Below are positions 16,758-25,364 of a stretch of DNA of 64,000 bases, in pieces. A program made the position numbers and the translations under genes. Where the stretch lies: the NCBI GenBank assembly GCA_964629475.1, contig CAZVQW010000013.1, positions 1-64,000 on the forward strand, given 5' to 3'. The notes under the pieces were generated by a model that had not been told where the DNA came from, made no database searches, and worked only from the letters and a program-made list of their open reading frames with translations. How positions within the stretch are numbered: position 1 is the first letter of the stretch; each line of letters starts with the position of its first letter. Source of the stretch: SMWD01 sp964629475 (lineage in GTDB: Bacteria > Pseudomonadota > Gammaproteobacteria > Steroidobacterales > GCA-2729495).

Positions 16758-17504
16758 ATGGCTTTCGATCTTACACCGACCCTGTTCCGAGCGCTGCCCG
16801 AGTACCGCATTCATTATTCATCACGCGCCCGGCATGTGAACCTGACGATTCACCCGACTGATGGGCTGGTCGTCGTCGTCCCGAGAGGCTTCGATGAACG
16901 ACTGATTCCGGATCTCATCCACGAGCAACGCACCTGGATCGAACCACGACTCGAACAATTCGCCCACATCACCAATCGCGATGCCTGCTGGCAACAACCC
17001 GGTAGCGTGACATTGCCGGCCACGAACGAGAACTGGACGATCGAATATCATAAAAATGGATCAGCATCGGTACGCATCTCGACGCAGGACAATTACACAT
17101 TGCGCGCAACAGGCGCCATCGATGATGACATAAAACTCCGGGCGTCACTCCGACGCTGGCTGAAACGTCGTGCGGAGCTATTACTTCCACCCAGGTTAAC
17201 GGAGCTCGCCGGCCTGCATGGCTTCGATTTCACTCGAGTCACAATCCGCCATCAACATACGCGCTGGGGCAGTTGTTCGTCACACGGTACCATCAGCCTG
17301 AATGCAAAGCTGATGTTCGTATCTCCCGAACTCGTCGATCACGTGCTGCTGCACGAACTGTGCCACACCGTTCACCCGGATCACGGCGCCGGATTCCAGG
17401 CGCTAATCGCATCCCTCGAGCCGCACCACCGGCAGCGCCGCGCCGCTTTGCACAAGGTCTGGCAATCCATGCCCGACTGGGCACATCACCGAACGGTATA
17501 CTAG
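16758..17504 (+). CDS. YgjP-like M48 metallopeptidase domain protein (DUF45)
   Basis: Cytoplasmic predicted zinc metallopeptidase of about 248 residues. The zinc site is HELCHTVHPDHG near residue 199, preceded by 'HTRWGSCSSHGTISLNAKL', the other signature of the YgjP/SprT-like family. The N-terminal half (YSSRARHVNLTIHPTDGLVV) is the usual beta-rich arm. Cellular substrates of the family are unclear. Start ATG 16758 (MAFDLTPTLF) fits the family; an upstream in-frame ATG at 16692 is possible, and neither has a strong ribosome site. Divergent from the phosphoesterase. Confidence 0.88.
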   Translation: MAFDLTPTLFRALPEYRIHYSSRARHVNLTIHPTDGLVVVVPRGFDERLIPDLIHEQRTWIEPRLEQFAHITNRDACWQQPGSVTLPATNENWTIEYHKNGSASVRISTQDNYTLRATGAIDDDIKLRASLRRWLKRRAELLLPPRLTELAGLHGFDFTRVTIRHQHTRWGSCSSHGTISLNAKLMFVSPELVDHVLLHELCHTVHPDHGAGFQALIASLEPHHRQRRAALHKVWQSMPDWAHHRTVY

Positions 17505-17550
17505 CGTTACTCTCCCAGAACCCCACGACAAGAAAAATCATGACTGGAGC

Positions 17551-19131
17551 ATGTGCGAAGAATCGCCAGCGGGCACAAAACCAATGACACAGAAAGACAA
17601 ACCGGCAGAACGACGCGTGCCGGCAAACCTGAGCGCCGACGAATTTCGTGCGGCAGGTCACCAGCTCGTCGATACAATCGCCGAATTCTTCAAATCGTTG
17701 CCGGAGCGCCCCGTCACACAGGCAGAAACACCGTCGGAAATCCGCGCTTTACTTGGCGCAACACTCGAAGATGGAAAGCTACCCGATCACGGCACACCGG
17801 CCGGCGATCTGCTCGATGAAACCGCGCACCTGCTGTTCGACCATTCGCTGCACAACGGCCATCCGCGCTTTTTTGGCTACATCACCTCGTCGGCAGCGCC
17901 ATTGGGCGCACTGGCCGATCTGCTCGCGGCCAGCGTCAACAGCAACCTGGGCAAATGGGACCTGTCGCCGCTCGCGTGCGAGATCGAGGCTCAGGCCATA
18001 CGCTGGATTGCCGAATTGATCGGTTATCCGGCCGGCTGCGGCGGCATCATGTCTTCCGGCGGCAACATGGCAAACTTCCTCGCATTCGTTGCCGCACGAG
18101 AGGCACAAACCGACTGGCCAATACGTGATCAGGGCCTGCACGGTGAATCACGGCAACTGACTGTCTACGGATCGCTCGAAACGCATACATGGATCGAGAA
18201 GGCCGCTGACATTACGGGCCTGGGCACCGATGCGATACGCTGGATCGATACCGACACACAACAACGCATGTGCACCGATGCGCTTGAGGTGCAACTCGAC
18301 ACAGACATTGCCAATGGTTGTCTGCCGTTTATCGTCGTGGGTACGGCCGGAAACGTCAGCACCGGTGCCGTCGATCCGCTCGCGGCACTGGCCGATATCT
18401 GTACGCGACGCGGACTCTGGTTTCACGTCGATGGCGCCTACGGTGCACCAGCCGCGGCGCTACCCGGTGCATCCGCCGACCTGACAGCGCTTGCACGCGC
18501 CGATTCCGTCGCGCTCGATCCACATAAATGGCTTTATAACCCGATCGAGGCCGGTTGTACGCTGGTGCGCGATCCGGCGGCGCTGGCGGCGGCATTCAGC
18601 TTTGAACCGTCGTATTACCGGCTCGATGCCAACGCCGAAGATGCCGAGCCGGGACCGAACTATTACGCGATGGGCATGCAAAATACGCGTGGGTTCCGCG
18701 CCCTGAAGGTCTGGCTCAACCTGCGTCATGTCGGCCGGTCCGGCTACATCGATATGATCGGTCAGGATGTCGCGCTTGCGCAGCGACTACATCAACTCGT
18801 GGCAGAACACGCAGAACTCGAAGCTGTTACACAGCACCTGAGCATTACGAATCTGCGTTTTGTGCCGGATGATTTGTCGGTCGACAATGGCGCGCATACC
18901 GATTACCTGAATGATCTGAACAGGGCACTGCTTGATCGGTTGCAAAAAGGCGGTGAAACATTCGTCTCGAATGCAATTATCGACTCACGTTATACGCTGC
19001 GTGCCTGCGTCGTGAATTTCCGCACGACGTGCGACGATATCGATGCATTGCCCGAAATTATTGTGCGCGTTGGCCGGCAACTCGATGCGGACATGCGGCC
19101 GAGTGATATTGCACTCAACGCTACCCCATAA
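17551..19131 (+). CDS. PLP-dependent group II amino acid decarboxylase
   Basis: Fold-type I enzyme of 526 residues resembling aromatic-L-amino-acid, tyrosine or diaminobutyrate decarboxylases. The PLP lysine lies in 'SVALDPHKWLYNPIEAGC' (about residue 326). Also seen are 'HNGHPRFFGYITSSAAPLG' near the N-terminus, 'GGIMSSGGNMANFLA' and 'WFHVDGAYGAPAA' with the cofactor Asp. The substrate could be an aromatic amino acid, but the specificity residues cannot be judged here. ATG 17551 has GGAG very close; ATG 17584 (MTQKDKPAERR) is a good alternative start. It is monocistronic, followed by a REP hairpin. Confidence 0.9.
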   Translation: MCEESPAGTKPMTQKDKPAERRVPANLSADEFRAAGHQLVDTIAEFFKSLPERPVTQAETPSEIRALLGATLEDGKLPDHGTPAGDLLDETAHLLFDHSLHNGHPRFFGYITSSAAPLGALADLLAASVNSNLGKWDLSPLACEIEAQAIRWIAELIGYPAGCGGIMSSGGNMANFLAFVAAREAQTDWPIRDQGLHGESRQLTVYGSLETHTWIEKAADITGLGTDAIRWIDTDTQQRMCTDALEVQLDTDIANGCLPFIVVGTAGNVSTGAVDPLAALADICTRRGLWFHVDGAYGAPAAALPGASADLTALARADSVALDPHKWLYNPIEAGCTLVRDPAALAAAFSFEPSYYRLDANAEDAEPGPNYYAMGMQNTRGFRALKVWLNLRHVGRSGYIDMIGQDVALAQRLHQLVAEHAELEAVTQHLSITNLRFVPDDLSVDNGAHTDYLNDLNRALLDRLQKGGETFVSNAIIDSRYTLRACVVNFRTTCDDIDALPEIIVRVGRQLDADMRPSDIALNATP

Positions 19132-19160
19132 ACCTAAGCGACATACGTATCTAGACGACC

Positions 19161-19227
19161 GTAGGAGCGGCTTCCAGCCGCGATAGGTATGCCACTGAAG
19201 GGAATCGCGGCTGGAAGCCGCTCCTAC
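19161..19227. repeat. REP hairpin 2
   Basis: Perfect 24-bp inverted arms (GTAGGAGCGGCTTCCAGCCG... and its complement) around a 19-base loop, between the convergent decarboxylase and small membrane-anchored gene. A variant of the REP family, with GTAGGAG outer ends and TTCCAG instead of TTTAG in the stem. Confidence 0.88.
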
Positions 19228-19240
19228 GGGAGTTAACAAT

Positions 19241-19558
19241 TCAGCGCTTCTGTATTCCGTCTGCAGACAACTCGGCCTGCATCATCGATGCCGGCGCGCT
19301 GCCCCAATGAATCTCGACCGTATTCTCACCAACGAACAAGTCGGCCTCATCGACGATGATAACCATCCGGCCGGTATCAGTCGTGCTGTAATCAATGCTA
19401 CTCGGATCAAATATCCGGCCATTGATCATAACAACCGGTACATCAGCTGCCTGGATCCCGTTTGCAAGCTGATCCAGCTCATCACTGCTAAAAATAAAAT
19501 ACAAGATCGTCACGGCAAGAATGCCGCCCAAACATCTGAAAGCACCTCGGTCCTGCAT
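19241..19558 (-). CDS. small membrane-anchored hypothetical protein
   Basis: Protein of 105 residues with an N-terminal hydrophobic helix (FRCLGGILAVTILYFIF) acting as an uncleaved anchor or signal. A beta-rich exported part follows (VPVVMINGRIFDPSSIDYS, then 'GENTVEIHWG'). The start ATG 19558 is set by a very strong GGAGGA 5 bases upstream; the longer open frame to 19600 is therefore not used. Single gene, convergent with the decarboxylase. No family recognised. Confidence 0.72.
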   Translation of the reverse strand: MQDRGAFRCLGGILAVTILYFIFSSDELDQLANGIQAADVPVVMINGRIFDPSSIDYSTTDTGRMVIIVDEADLFVGENTVEIHWGSAPASMMQAELSADGIQKR

Positions 19559-19600
19559 CTGTTTCCTCCCACACCGGACTTCCGATGCAAGCTCGGCCAT

Positions 19601-19903
19601 AACCGTTATTCGAAAAAGCAGTCGAGAACACTAACAGTCGGTCATGACATTATTATTTCAGCGATCACCGCCCAAATGACCGGCGGCTCGTCGAGCGGAT
19701 ACGTGGTCGGCAACTAATATTTTTTAGTTAGCGTGTTGCCATTGTGACCAAGCGCGTATTTTATACCAATTTTAGTTTAAAGTTCCAGCTCTGCTGCAAT
19801 TTTCAATTGCAGATTCGTATAGCTGCCCCGACTGAATGAAACGGACTACGCCGCAGACCATTCATTGGACTATATTATGTTTAATTGAAGCATCGGTATC
19901 CGG
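19601..19903. other. AT-richer intergenic stretch, no gene seen
   Basis: About 300 bases between the start of the small membrane protein gene and the end of the exported protein gene at 19904. No coding frame of credible composition or strong hairpin was seen. The part nearest 19600 should hold the promoter of the minus-strand gene at 19241. Confidence 0.5.
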
Positions 19904-20446
19904 CTAGTCCGCTTCGCCCGGCTCAGTTTCACTTCGCTCGGATTTACCTTGACCGGACTCATCGGTTGATGCCGGCTCCTGCGGAGGCACCTCGACTTCC
20001 TTATTCTTGAGCATCGCAACTTCTTCTTCTGTCACGGGCCGAAAATGGCCGAGGCCACAGGATGGTCCGGTATTGATGCCCCCACCCATCATCCGGGTAA
20101 CGGTGATCGTATCGACATTGCACAACTGCGATCCTCGCAATCGGTACGAAAACGTGCCGGCGATTTTCAGGCCTGCACAGCGGTGCGGCAAATGGTTCAC
20201 ATAGATCTTCCGCTGATTCATATAGAAGATGATCGTACGATCATCAATGATACTGGTGCTGCGGATACGCGATGCCGAAATACAGTTCTCGAGCTGAAAA
20301 TAATCATCCGGCTCAGCATCGGGATTACTCTCTGAATGGCCGTCCGAACTCGCTGCGCTGTCATCGTCGGCTACGGCAGCGACGGCAAACAGCCCGCCGA
20401 TAATCATGAAGCGGATAATCCACCCGGGTATCGATAAGAAGTTCAT
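19904..20446 (-). CDS. exported hypothetical protein, DUF6491-like
   Basis: Protein of 180 residues with a signal peptide (IIRFMIIGGLFAVAAVADD). The core 'CISASRIRSTSIIDDRTIIF' then 'YVNHLPHRCAGL', 'SYRLRGSQLCNVDTITV' and a 'GPSCGLGHFRPV' end matches what I recall of DUF6491 proteins, with paired cysteines likely in disulphides. The C-terminal tail after residue 150 is acidic and low-complexity. Function unknown. ATG 20446 has no strong ribosome site. It stands alone, divergent from the acyl-CoA synthetase. Confidence 0.75.
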   Translation of the reverse strand: MNFLSIPGWIIRFMIIGGLFAVAAVADDDSAASSDGHSESNPDAEPDDYFQLENCISASRIRSTSIIDDRTIIFYMNQRKIYVNHLPHRCAGLKIAGTFSYRLRGSQLCNVDTITVTRMMGGGINTGPSCGLGHFRPVTEEEVAMLKNKEVEVPPQEPASTDESGQGKSERSETEPGEAD

Positions 20447-20607
20447 GATGACAGTGCCTCGTGTAGGGTATCAGTCGATTCTATAATGCACTTGCGTTGA
20501 GGGCACGAACCGGGGAACAATTCATGCCGAGCGAAGATCACCGGTACCGAGCCGGTTCCCTATGCCACCAGGACAGACAGTAACTGGCACATTGACGGTG
20601 ACAAACG

Positions 20608-22206
20608 ATGACAGACGATCGACTGACGCCCACCCCTTCGGCCTATGACTACCCGCTGCTGATTCGGCAGCTCCTGCATACGCCACTGCTGCAGGCACGA
20701 AACCAGGAAATCATCTACGCGGACAAACGTCGCTACACCTATGCGACATTTGGCGAACGACTCGGCCGGCTGGCCAACTCCCTGGCGGGATTCGGCATTC
20801 GGCACGGCGATACGGTCGCGGTCATGGACTGGGACAGCCACCGTTATCTCGAATGCTTCTTCGCCGTGCCAATGATCGGCGCAGTCCTGCACACGATCAA
20901 CATCCGACTATCGCCCGGCCAGATCCTGTATACGATCAACCATGCGCAAGATGACATCATCCTGGTCCACGCCGACTTCATGCCGATCATCGACGAAATT
21001 CGAGAGCAATTCGAACGCGAGATCCAAATCGTACCGCTCACCGATTATGAGGAAATACTCGAGGCAGCAAGTCCCGAATACGACTTTCCGGACTTCGATG
21101 AAAATACCTGCGCAACAACATTTTATACGACCGGTACGACGGGCCTGCCCAAGGGCGTGTATTTCACGCACCGGCAAATCGTCCTGCATACCCTTGGTTT
21201 CATGACAACGATCAACCGCACGAGCGGCCATGGCGGGTTTCATTGCGATGATGTTTATATGCCGATCACGCCGATGTTTCATGTCCATGCCTGGGGGGCC
21301 CCGTACGTCGCGACGATGATGGGCGTCAAACAAATCTACCCGGGGCGCTACGAGCCGGCGGCATTGCTGGATCTGATCGAGACCGAACAGGTTACATTTT
21401 CACACTGCGTACCGACGATCCTGCAAATGGTTCTGGGTCATCCGCGCGCGGCAAAAACCGACCTGTCGAACTGGAAAATCATCATCGGCGGCGCCGCGCT
21501 GCCGCCGGGTCTCGCACAGCAGGCTCTCGATCTCGGTATCGACATCTTCGCCGCCTACGGCATGTCTGAAACCTGCCCGCTACTGACAGCCGCGACACTG
21601 ACCAGCTCCATGCTCGCGCAAGACGCCGCCGAACAACTTCGCCTGCGCTGCAAGGCCGGCCGGCCATCGCCGCTCGTCGAGATCCGCATCGTCGACCCAA
21701 ACATGAATGATGTCCCGCAAGACGGTCGGTCCACCGGCGAAATCGTCTTGCGTGCCCCATGGCTGACACAAAGTTATATCGGCGAAACGGACCGCTCTGA
21801 AGAGCTGTGGGCCGGCGGTTACATGCACACGGGCGATGTCGGCTACCTGGACGCCGATGGATTCCTGCAGATCACCGACCGAATCAAGGACGTCATCAAG
21901 TCGGGCGGTGAGTGGATCTCATCACTCGAACTCGAGGGCCTGATCTCGCAACACGAATCGGTCGCACAGGTTGCCGTCATCGGCATCCCCGACGTCAAAT
22001 GGAGCGAGCGACCACTTGCACTCGTCGTCCCGGTCGATGCCGCACGAGCCGATGCGGCCTCGATAGAGGCGCATATTCGCCGCTATGTCGAGCAGGGCAT
22101 CCTGTCACGCTGGGCAATCCCGCAACGCATCGAATTCGTCGATGTCATCGACCAGACCAGTGTCGGTAAGATCGATAAGAAGAAATTGCGAGAGAAGTAC
22201 GGTTAA
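20608..22206 (+). CDS. AMP-dependent acyl-CoA synthetase (fatty acid CoA ligase)
   Basis: Activates a carboxylic acid with ATP and CoA through an acyl-adenylate. The 532-residue protein has the ANL-family P-loop 'FYTTGTTGLPKGVYFTH' (about 171-188), 'AAYGMSETCPLL' (adenylate binding), 'GGYMHTGDVGYLDADGFLQI' and the C-terminal 'VGKIDKKKLREKYG' with the catalytic Lys. It most resembles medium/long-chain fatty acyl-CoA ligases. The natural acid is not determinable. Its stop overlaps the stop of the convergent metA gene by four bases (22203-22206). Confidence 0.92.
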   Translation: MTDDRLTPTPSAYDYPLLIRQLLHTPLLQARNQEIIYADKRRYTYATFGERLGRLANSLAGFGIRHGDTVAVMDWDSHRYLECFFAVPMIGAVLHTINIRLSPGQILYTINHAQDDIILVHADFMPIIDEIREQFEREIQIVPLTDYEEILEAASPEYDFPDFDENTCATTFYTTGTTGLPKGVYFTHRQIVLHTLGFMTTINRTSGHGGFHCDDVYMPITPMFHVHAWGAPYVATMMGVKQIYPGRYEPAALLDLIETEQVTFSHCVPTILQMVLGHPRAAKTDLSNWKIIIGGAALPPGLAQQALDLGIDIFAAYGMSETCPLLTAATLTSSMLAQDAAEQLRLRCKAGRPSPLVEIRIVDPNMNDVPQDGRSTGEIVLRAPWLTQSYIGETDRSEELWAGGYMHTGDVGYLDADGFLQITDRIKDVIKSGGEWISSLELEGLISQHESVAQVAVIGIPDVKWSERPLALVVPVDAARADAASIEAHIRRYVEQGILSRWAIPQRIEFVDVIDQTSVGKIDKKKLREKYG

Positions 22207-23213
22207 TTGCGGCAGGATGCTGCTCCACTCACCAGCTGAGACAACCAATTACGAAAAATCACCCGCCCGGCATGACTCCAGGTATCGGCACAGTGACCGG
22301 TCAATTCGACTTCCGGAAAGACCGGTAAAGTCGATTGCTCAAAATCACATTCGGTTACCTGGCGCTGATATTCGTCCAGACGTCGCATCGCATCCGCATC
22401 GAAGTAGTACTCCGGGAACGGCGGGTAACCCTGGCGGCTGCCGGTCAGAAATCGCTGTACCTCACGCTTGTACTCTTTCAACAGGCTGAATGAATCGTAC
22501 TCCGGATGCCCCTGGAACAGCACGAGACTGTGCGAATCGGGACTGACAGCGAGGTAAACACCGGCATCTGCGCTGTCGATCAGTACGGTTAATCCCGACG
22601 CTTCGATTTCATTGCGCGAAACTGCGTAACGATGCGAATGCGGCGCCGGTACGGGCGCCGACAACCCGGCCAATAACGGGTGTTCGGGTACGAGAATTTC
22701 ATGGTCATAAACACCCCACTGTCGCTGCGGCAACTCACGGCGTATTTTGCCGTGATAGTGCTGCAGGATGGCGTGCGTTGCCAGGCACGAACACAGTGTC
22801 GAGTCGACATGCTGCCACCCCCAATCGAGAACATCGAGCATCGGTTGCCAGAACGGCTCGGCGGTAATGTCATCCTGCGCCGGGTTTGCCCCCGTGACGA
22901 TCAATGCGTCGAGACCACCGGTCTGCAATTCGGCGAAGTTCGAGTAATACGCCTTGATATGAGCCCGGGCAATATCCGCCCGGTCATCACCCTCGACCGC
23001 GAACGGAAAAACAATAAGGTTTGCCGACTGACTGTATGCATCGATCAACCGCAGGAACTGCCGTTCGGTCGCCTGCAAAGCGGCATCGGGCATCAGATTC
23101 AACAAGCCGATGCGTAATGTCGGCAAGGCCCGATCGGCGCTGGCGGCAACGGTGCATCCGTCCCGACGCAGGAAGTCGAACGTCGGCAATCCGGAATGTG
23201 CTATCAGAGGCAT
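22203..23213 (-). CDS. metA: homoserine O-acyltransferase, MetA family
   Basis: First committed step of methionine synthesis: transfers succinyl or acetyl from CoA to homoserine. The 336-residue protein carries 'LRIGLLNLMPDAALQATERQFLRLI', the nucleophile region STLCSCLATHAILQ (about residues 136-149), 'QRQWGVYDHEI', 'PAPHSHRYAVS' and 'FQGHPEYDSFSLLKEYKREV' with the His/Glu partners. E. coli MetA reads CWGAQA at the nucleophile; the CLATHA form occurs in a separate branch. Acyl specificity (succinyl or acetyl) cannot be assigned from family alone. Convergent with the acyl-CoA synthetase and followed upstream by a GNAT gene. Confidence 0.9.
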   Translation of the reverse strand: MPLIAHSGLPTFDFLRRDGCTVAASADRALPTLRIGLLNLMPDAALQATERQFLRLIDAYSQSANLIVFPFAVEGDDRADIARAHIKAYYSNFAELQTGGLDALIVTGANPAQDDITAEPFWQPMLDVLDWGWQHVDSTLCSCLATHAILQHYHGKIRRELPQRQWGVYDHEILVPEHPLLAGLSAPVPAPHSHRYAVSRNEIEASGLTVLIDSADAGVYLAVSPDSHSLVLFQGHPEYDSFSLLKEYKREVQRFLTGSRQGYPPFPEYYFDADAMRRLDEYQRQVTECDFEQSTLPVFPEVELTGHCADTWSHAGRVIFRNWLSQLVSGAASCRN

Positions 23214-23225
23214 ACCGGATTTCGG

Positions 23226-23678
23226 TCAGACCAGGCGTTTGGTCATTAACGCCCAATCGGCGCCGGACCCAACCGGCGGCTCTGCACGGTACCCGTTGGC
23301 AATATAGAAATCGATGGCCGTGCCGGTGGCCTGTAACCGGACGTCTTGAATTTCAGCGTTACCGGCCAGCGACTCGAGGCGCGCAATAATTGCGCTGCCA
23401 ATACGCCGGCGATGAAAGTCGGGATGCACAAATACATTGGTGATTTCCTGTTTCGGCACACTCAAGGCACCCCAGGCGACGATACCGTCATTGAGCTCCG
23501 CAACGATGAAAGACTCCTCCGCCATGCTGCGCGCATAGACTGAAGGCTGCTGACCGGCCAGCCATCGTTCGATACCGGCCTTGCCCTGTGCGCCACCTGG
23601 CAGAGCACGGATGGCGGCGACATGAATCCGATAGATCTCCTCGCAATCGGCCGCGGTGGCCGCCCGGACGTCAACCAC
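23226..23678 (-). CDS. GNAT-family N-acetyltransferase
   Basis: Acetyl-CoA-dependent acetyltransferase of 150 residues. The core is 'VRAATAADCEEIYRIH' (strand 1, helix 1), 'IVAWGALSVPKQEITNVFVH' and the acetyl-CoA loop 'HPDFHRRRIGSAIIARLE', then 'RLQATGTAIDFYIANGYR'. The substrate is unknown. The start is GTG 23678, which overlaps the end of the upstream GST gene by 8 bases; GGGAG within the GST tail serves as the ribosome site. The pair is translationally coupled. Confidence 0.88.
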   Translation of the reverse strand: MVDVRAATAADCEEIYRIHVAAIRALPGGAQGKAGIERWLAGQQPSVYARSMAEESFIVAELNDGIVAWGALSVPKQEITNVFVHPDFHRRRIGSAIIARLESLAGNAEIQDVRLQATGTAIDFYIANGYRAEPPVGSGADWALMTKRLV

Positions 23679-24357
23679 CCTCTTGCTCCCGTTTCGCCAT
23701 CAGCTCCCACAACCATTTGAGAAAAACCTCGAGCGCCGCGTCGTAAGCATCGATCGATTGCCTGCACGCCGGATGGCCCTGCAATGCATCCCACCAGACG
23801 GCCAGGCGCCCACCGTCAGTAGTAGGATCGGAGATCTCGGTAAAAAAAGGAAACACCGTTTGTTGCAGCATGCCGATAAAGGGTGCGAGAGCGCAATCGC
23901 CGATCGTCGGTTGATCGCCAACGGCAAACGGGCCGGGACCCATGAAATGCGCCAGGTAGGAGAATCCTTTCGCAAATTCTGCCGCCTGCCGATCGACGAC
24001 GGACTGATCGCGTCGTGCCGGGTCTTTCATGCTCCTGAGCGGTGAATTATGCGGTGCCACGTACAAATCCGTCATGCGCGAAATCATCCGCGCCTGTGCC
24101 CGACCGAGAGGGTCCGCCGGAATTAATGACGGCTCGGGAAAGACACTGTCGAGATACTCGCAAATAACCTCGGACTCGGCGATGCAATAACCATCCGTCT
24201 CCAGGCTCGGAATTTTGCCGGTCGGGTTGATAAACCGATATTCATCCGATCCCATGCCGCCCGGTGGCGATTCCATCGGCAAGTCAATTCCTTTCAGGTT
24301 CGCGAACATCGCGACCCGGGCTACATAAGGTGAAGCAAGTGCACCGTAGAGTTTCAT
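23671..24357 (-). CDS. glutathione S-transferase family protein
   Basis: Two-domain GST fold of 228 residues. The thioredoxin-like N-terminus is 'MKLYGALASPYVARVAMFAN' with the Ser/Tyr region near residue 9. 'NPTGKIPSLETDGYCIAESE' gives the cis-Pro and the glutathione-binding SES-like segment. An all-helical C-terminal domain follows. AGGA 6 bases before ATG 24357 decides the start over the TTG two codons earlier. It is upstream of and coupled to the GNAT gene. Could detoxify or act in a catabolic step; the substrate is unknown. Confidence 0.88.
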   Translation of the reverse strand: MKLYGALASPYVARVAMFANLKGIDLPMESPPGGMGSDEYRFINPTGKIPSLETDGYCIAESEVICEYLDSVFPEPSLIPADPLGRAQARMISRMTDLYVAPHNSPLRSMKDPARRDQSVVDRQAAEFAKGFSYLAHFMGPGPFAVGDQPTIGDCALAPFIGMLQQTVFPFFTEISDPTTDGGRLAVWWDALQGHPACRQSIDAYDAALEVFLKWLWELMAKREQEGG

Positions 24358-24393
24358 TGCCAATCCTGCTGGTAAAAAATCAGTTGATAAAGA

Positions 24394-25242
24394 TCAGGGC
24401 TTGCGAAAACGCAACACGACACGATCAGTCTGACCCCGGGCCGATGACGTAAACACATCCTGCGAACGATCATCTGCGGAGTTTCGTAATACATCGCTCT
24501 TCCCGTCGAAAACAAACCCGGCAGCCGTCATGTCACGCTTGATCACGGCCGGATCGATCCGGTGTAACGTGCCCCCGGTTTCAGGTCGCGCTCCGGGCTC
24601 GGCGGCATGATCGACAATTCCGAGTACCCCGCCGGGCTTCAGCGCCCTGAAGATCTCACGCAACAATCCGGGCCGGTCGATCTCGACCCAGCCTGACTCT
24701 TCGCTGACGTAATAAACATCGTGATACGCCTTGATCATGATGACCGCATCAAATACGTTGGCGGCCAGCTCGAGTTGATTGTTCTCGACGATGAGCTGCT
24801 CAACATTATCCAGACGCCCGTCTGCATAGCGTCCGGCCAACTCGTCTTTTGCGAACGCCAGGTACGGTGAGTTGTTATGCGCCACGACCCGGCCCGTCGG
24901 ACCGACAATATACGACATCAATTCGGCGTAATAGCCGCCACCTGAATACAGGTCCAGCACCACCATGCCCGACTTGATGCCGAAAAAGCGGAGTACATCG
25001 GCCGCCTTGCGGCGCTCATCCTGTTCACGATCGGCCGCCATCCGCGCCGGATGGCGCATCGCCGCATCGATCCGCGACGGCGAACCTGAATCCAGCATAT
25101 CCGTTGAACCGACGTTCGATGATGACGCCGCTCCTCTGGCGAGCCGATCCGAAGCTTCCGGATCGAGTTGCAGGCACGCGGCAAGTGCGAGCGCAGGCAG
25201 GCAGGCGATACCGGTACGCAATGCAGGAGTGACAATATTCAC
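24394..25242 (-). CDS. predicted lipoprotein methyltransferase (COG4798-like)
   Basis: Protein of 282 residues with a lipoprotein signal: hydrophobic stretch 'IACLPALALAAC' with Cys at about residue 22. It then has a class I methyltransferase fold: 'VVLDLYSGGGYYAELMSYIVG' (motif I), 'PTGRVVAHNNSPYLAFAKDE', 'FDAVIMIKAYHDVYY' and 'ALKPGGVLGIVDHAAEPG'. Such proteins are a known but poorly understood group; a SAM-binding domain outside the cytoplasm would be odd because SAM is not expected there. The start is GTG 25242. Preceded upstream by a REP hairpin and the ABC exporter. Confidence 0.82.
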   Translation of the reverse strand: MNIVTPALRTGIACLPALALAACLQLDPEASDRLARGAASSSNVGSTDMLDSGSPSRIDAAMRHPARMAADREQDERRKAADVLRFFGIKSGMVVLDLYSGGGYYAELMSYIVGPTGRVVAHNNSPYLAFAKDELAGRYADGRLDNVEQLIVENNQLELAANVFDAVIMIKAYHDVYYVSEESGWVEIDRPGLLREIFRALKPGGVLGIVDHAAEPGARPETGGTLHRIDPAVIKRDMTAAGFVFDGKSDVLRNSADDRSQDVFTSSARGQTDRVVLRFRKP

Positions 25243-25272
25243 CGGGCCATACTAGCGCAGTTTCTGCATAAC

Positions 25273-25339
25273 TGTGGGAGCGGCTTTAGCCGCGAAAAGC
25301 CTGCCGGGTGTAGTTATCGCGGCTAAAGCCACTCCTACA
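25273..25339. repeat. REP hairpin 3
   Basis: Arms TGTGGGAGCGGCTTTAGCCG... and ...CGGCTAAAGCCACTCCTACA with a few mismatches, between the lipoprotein methyltransferase start and the ABC exporter stop. Same family as the other REP elements. Confidence 0.83.
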
Positions 25340-25364
25340 AAACTTTGTCACGATCGCGCCGCGA

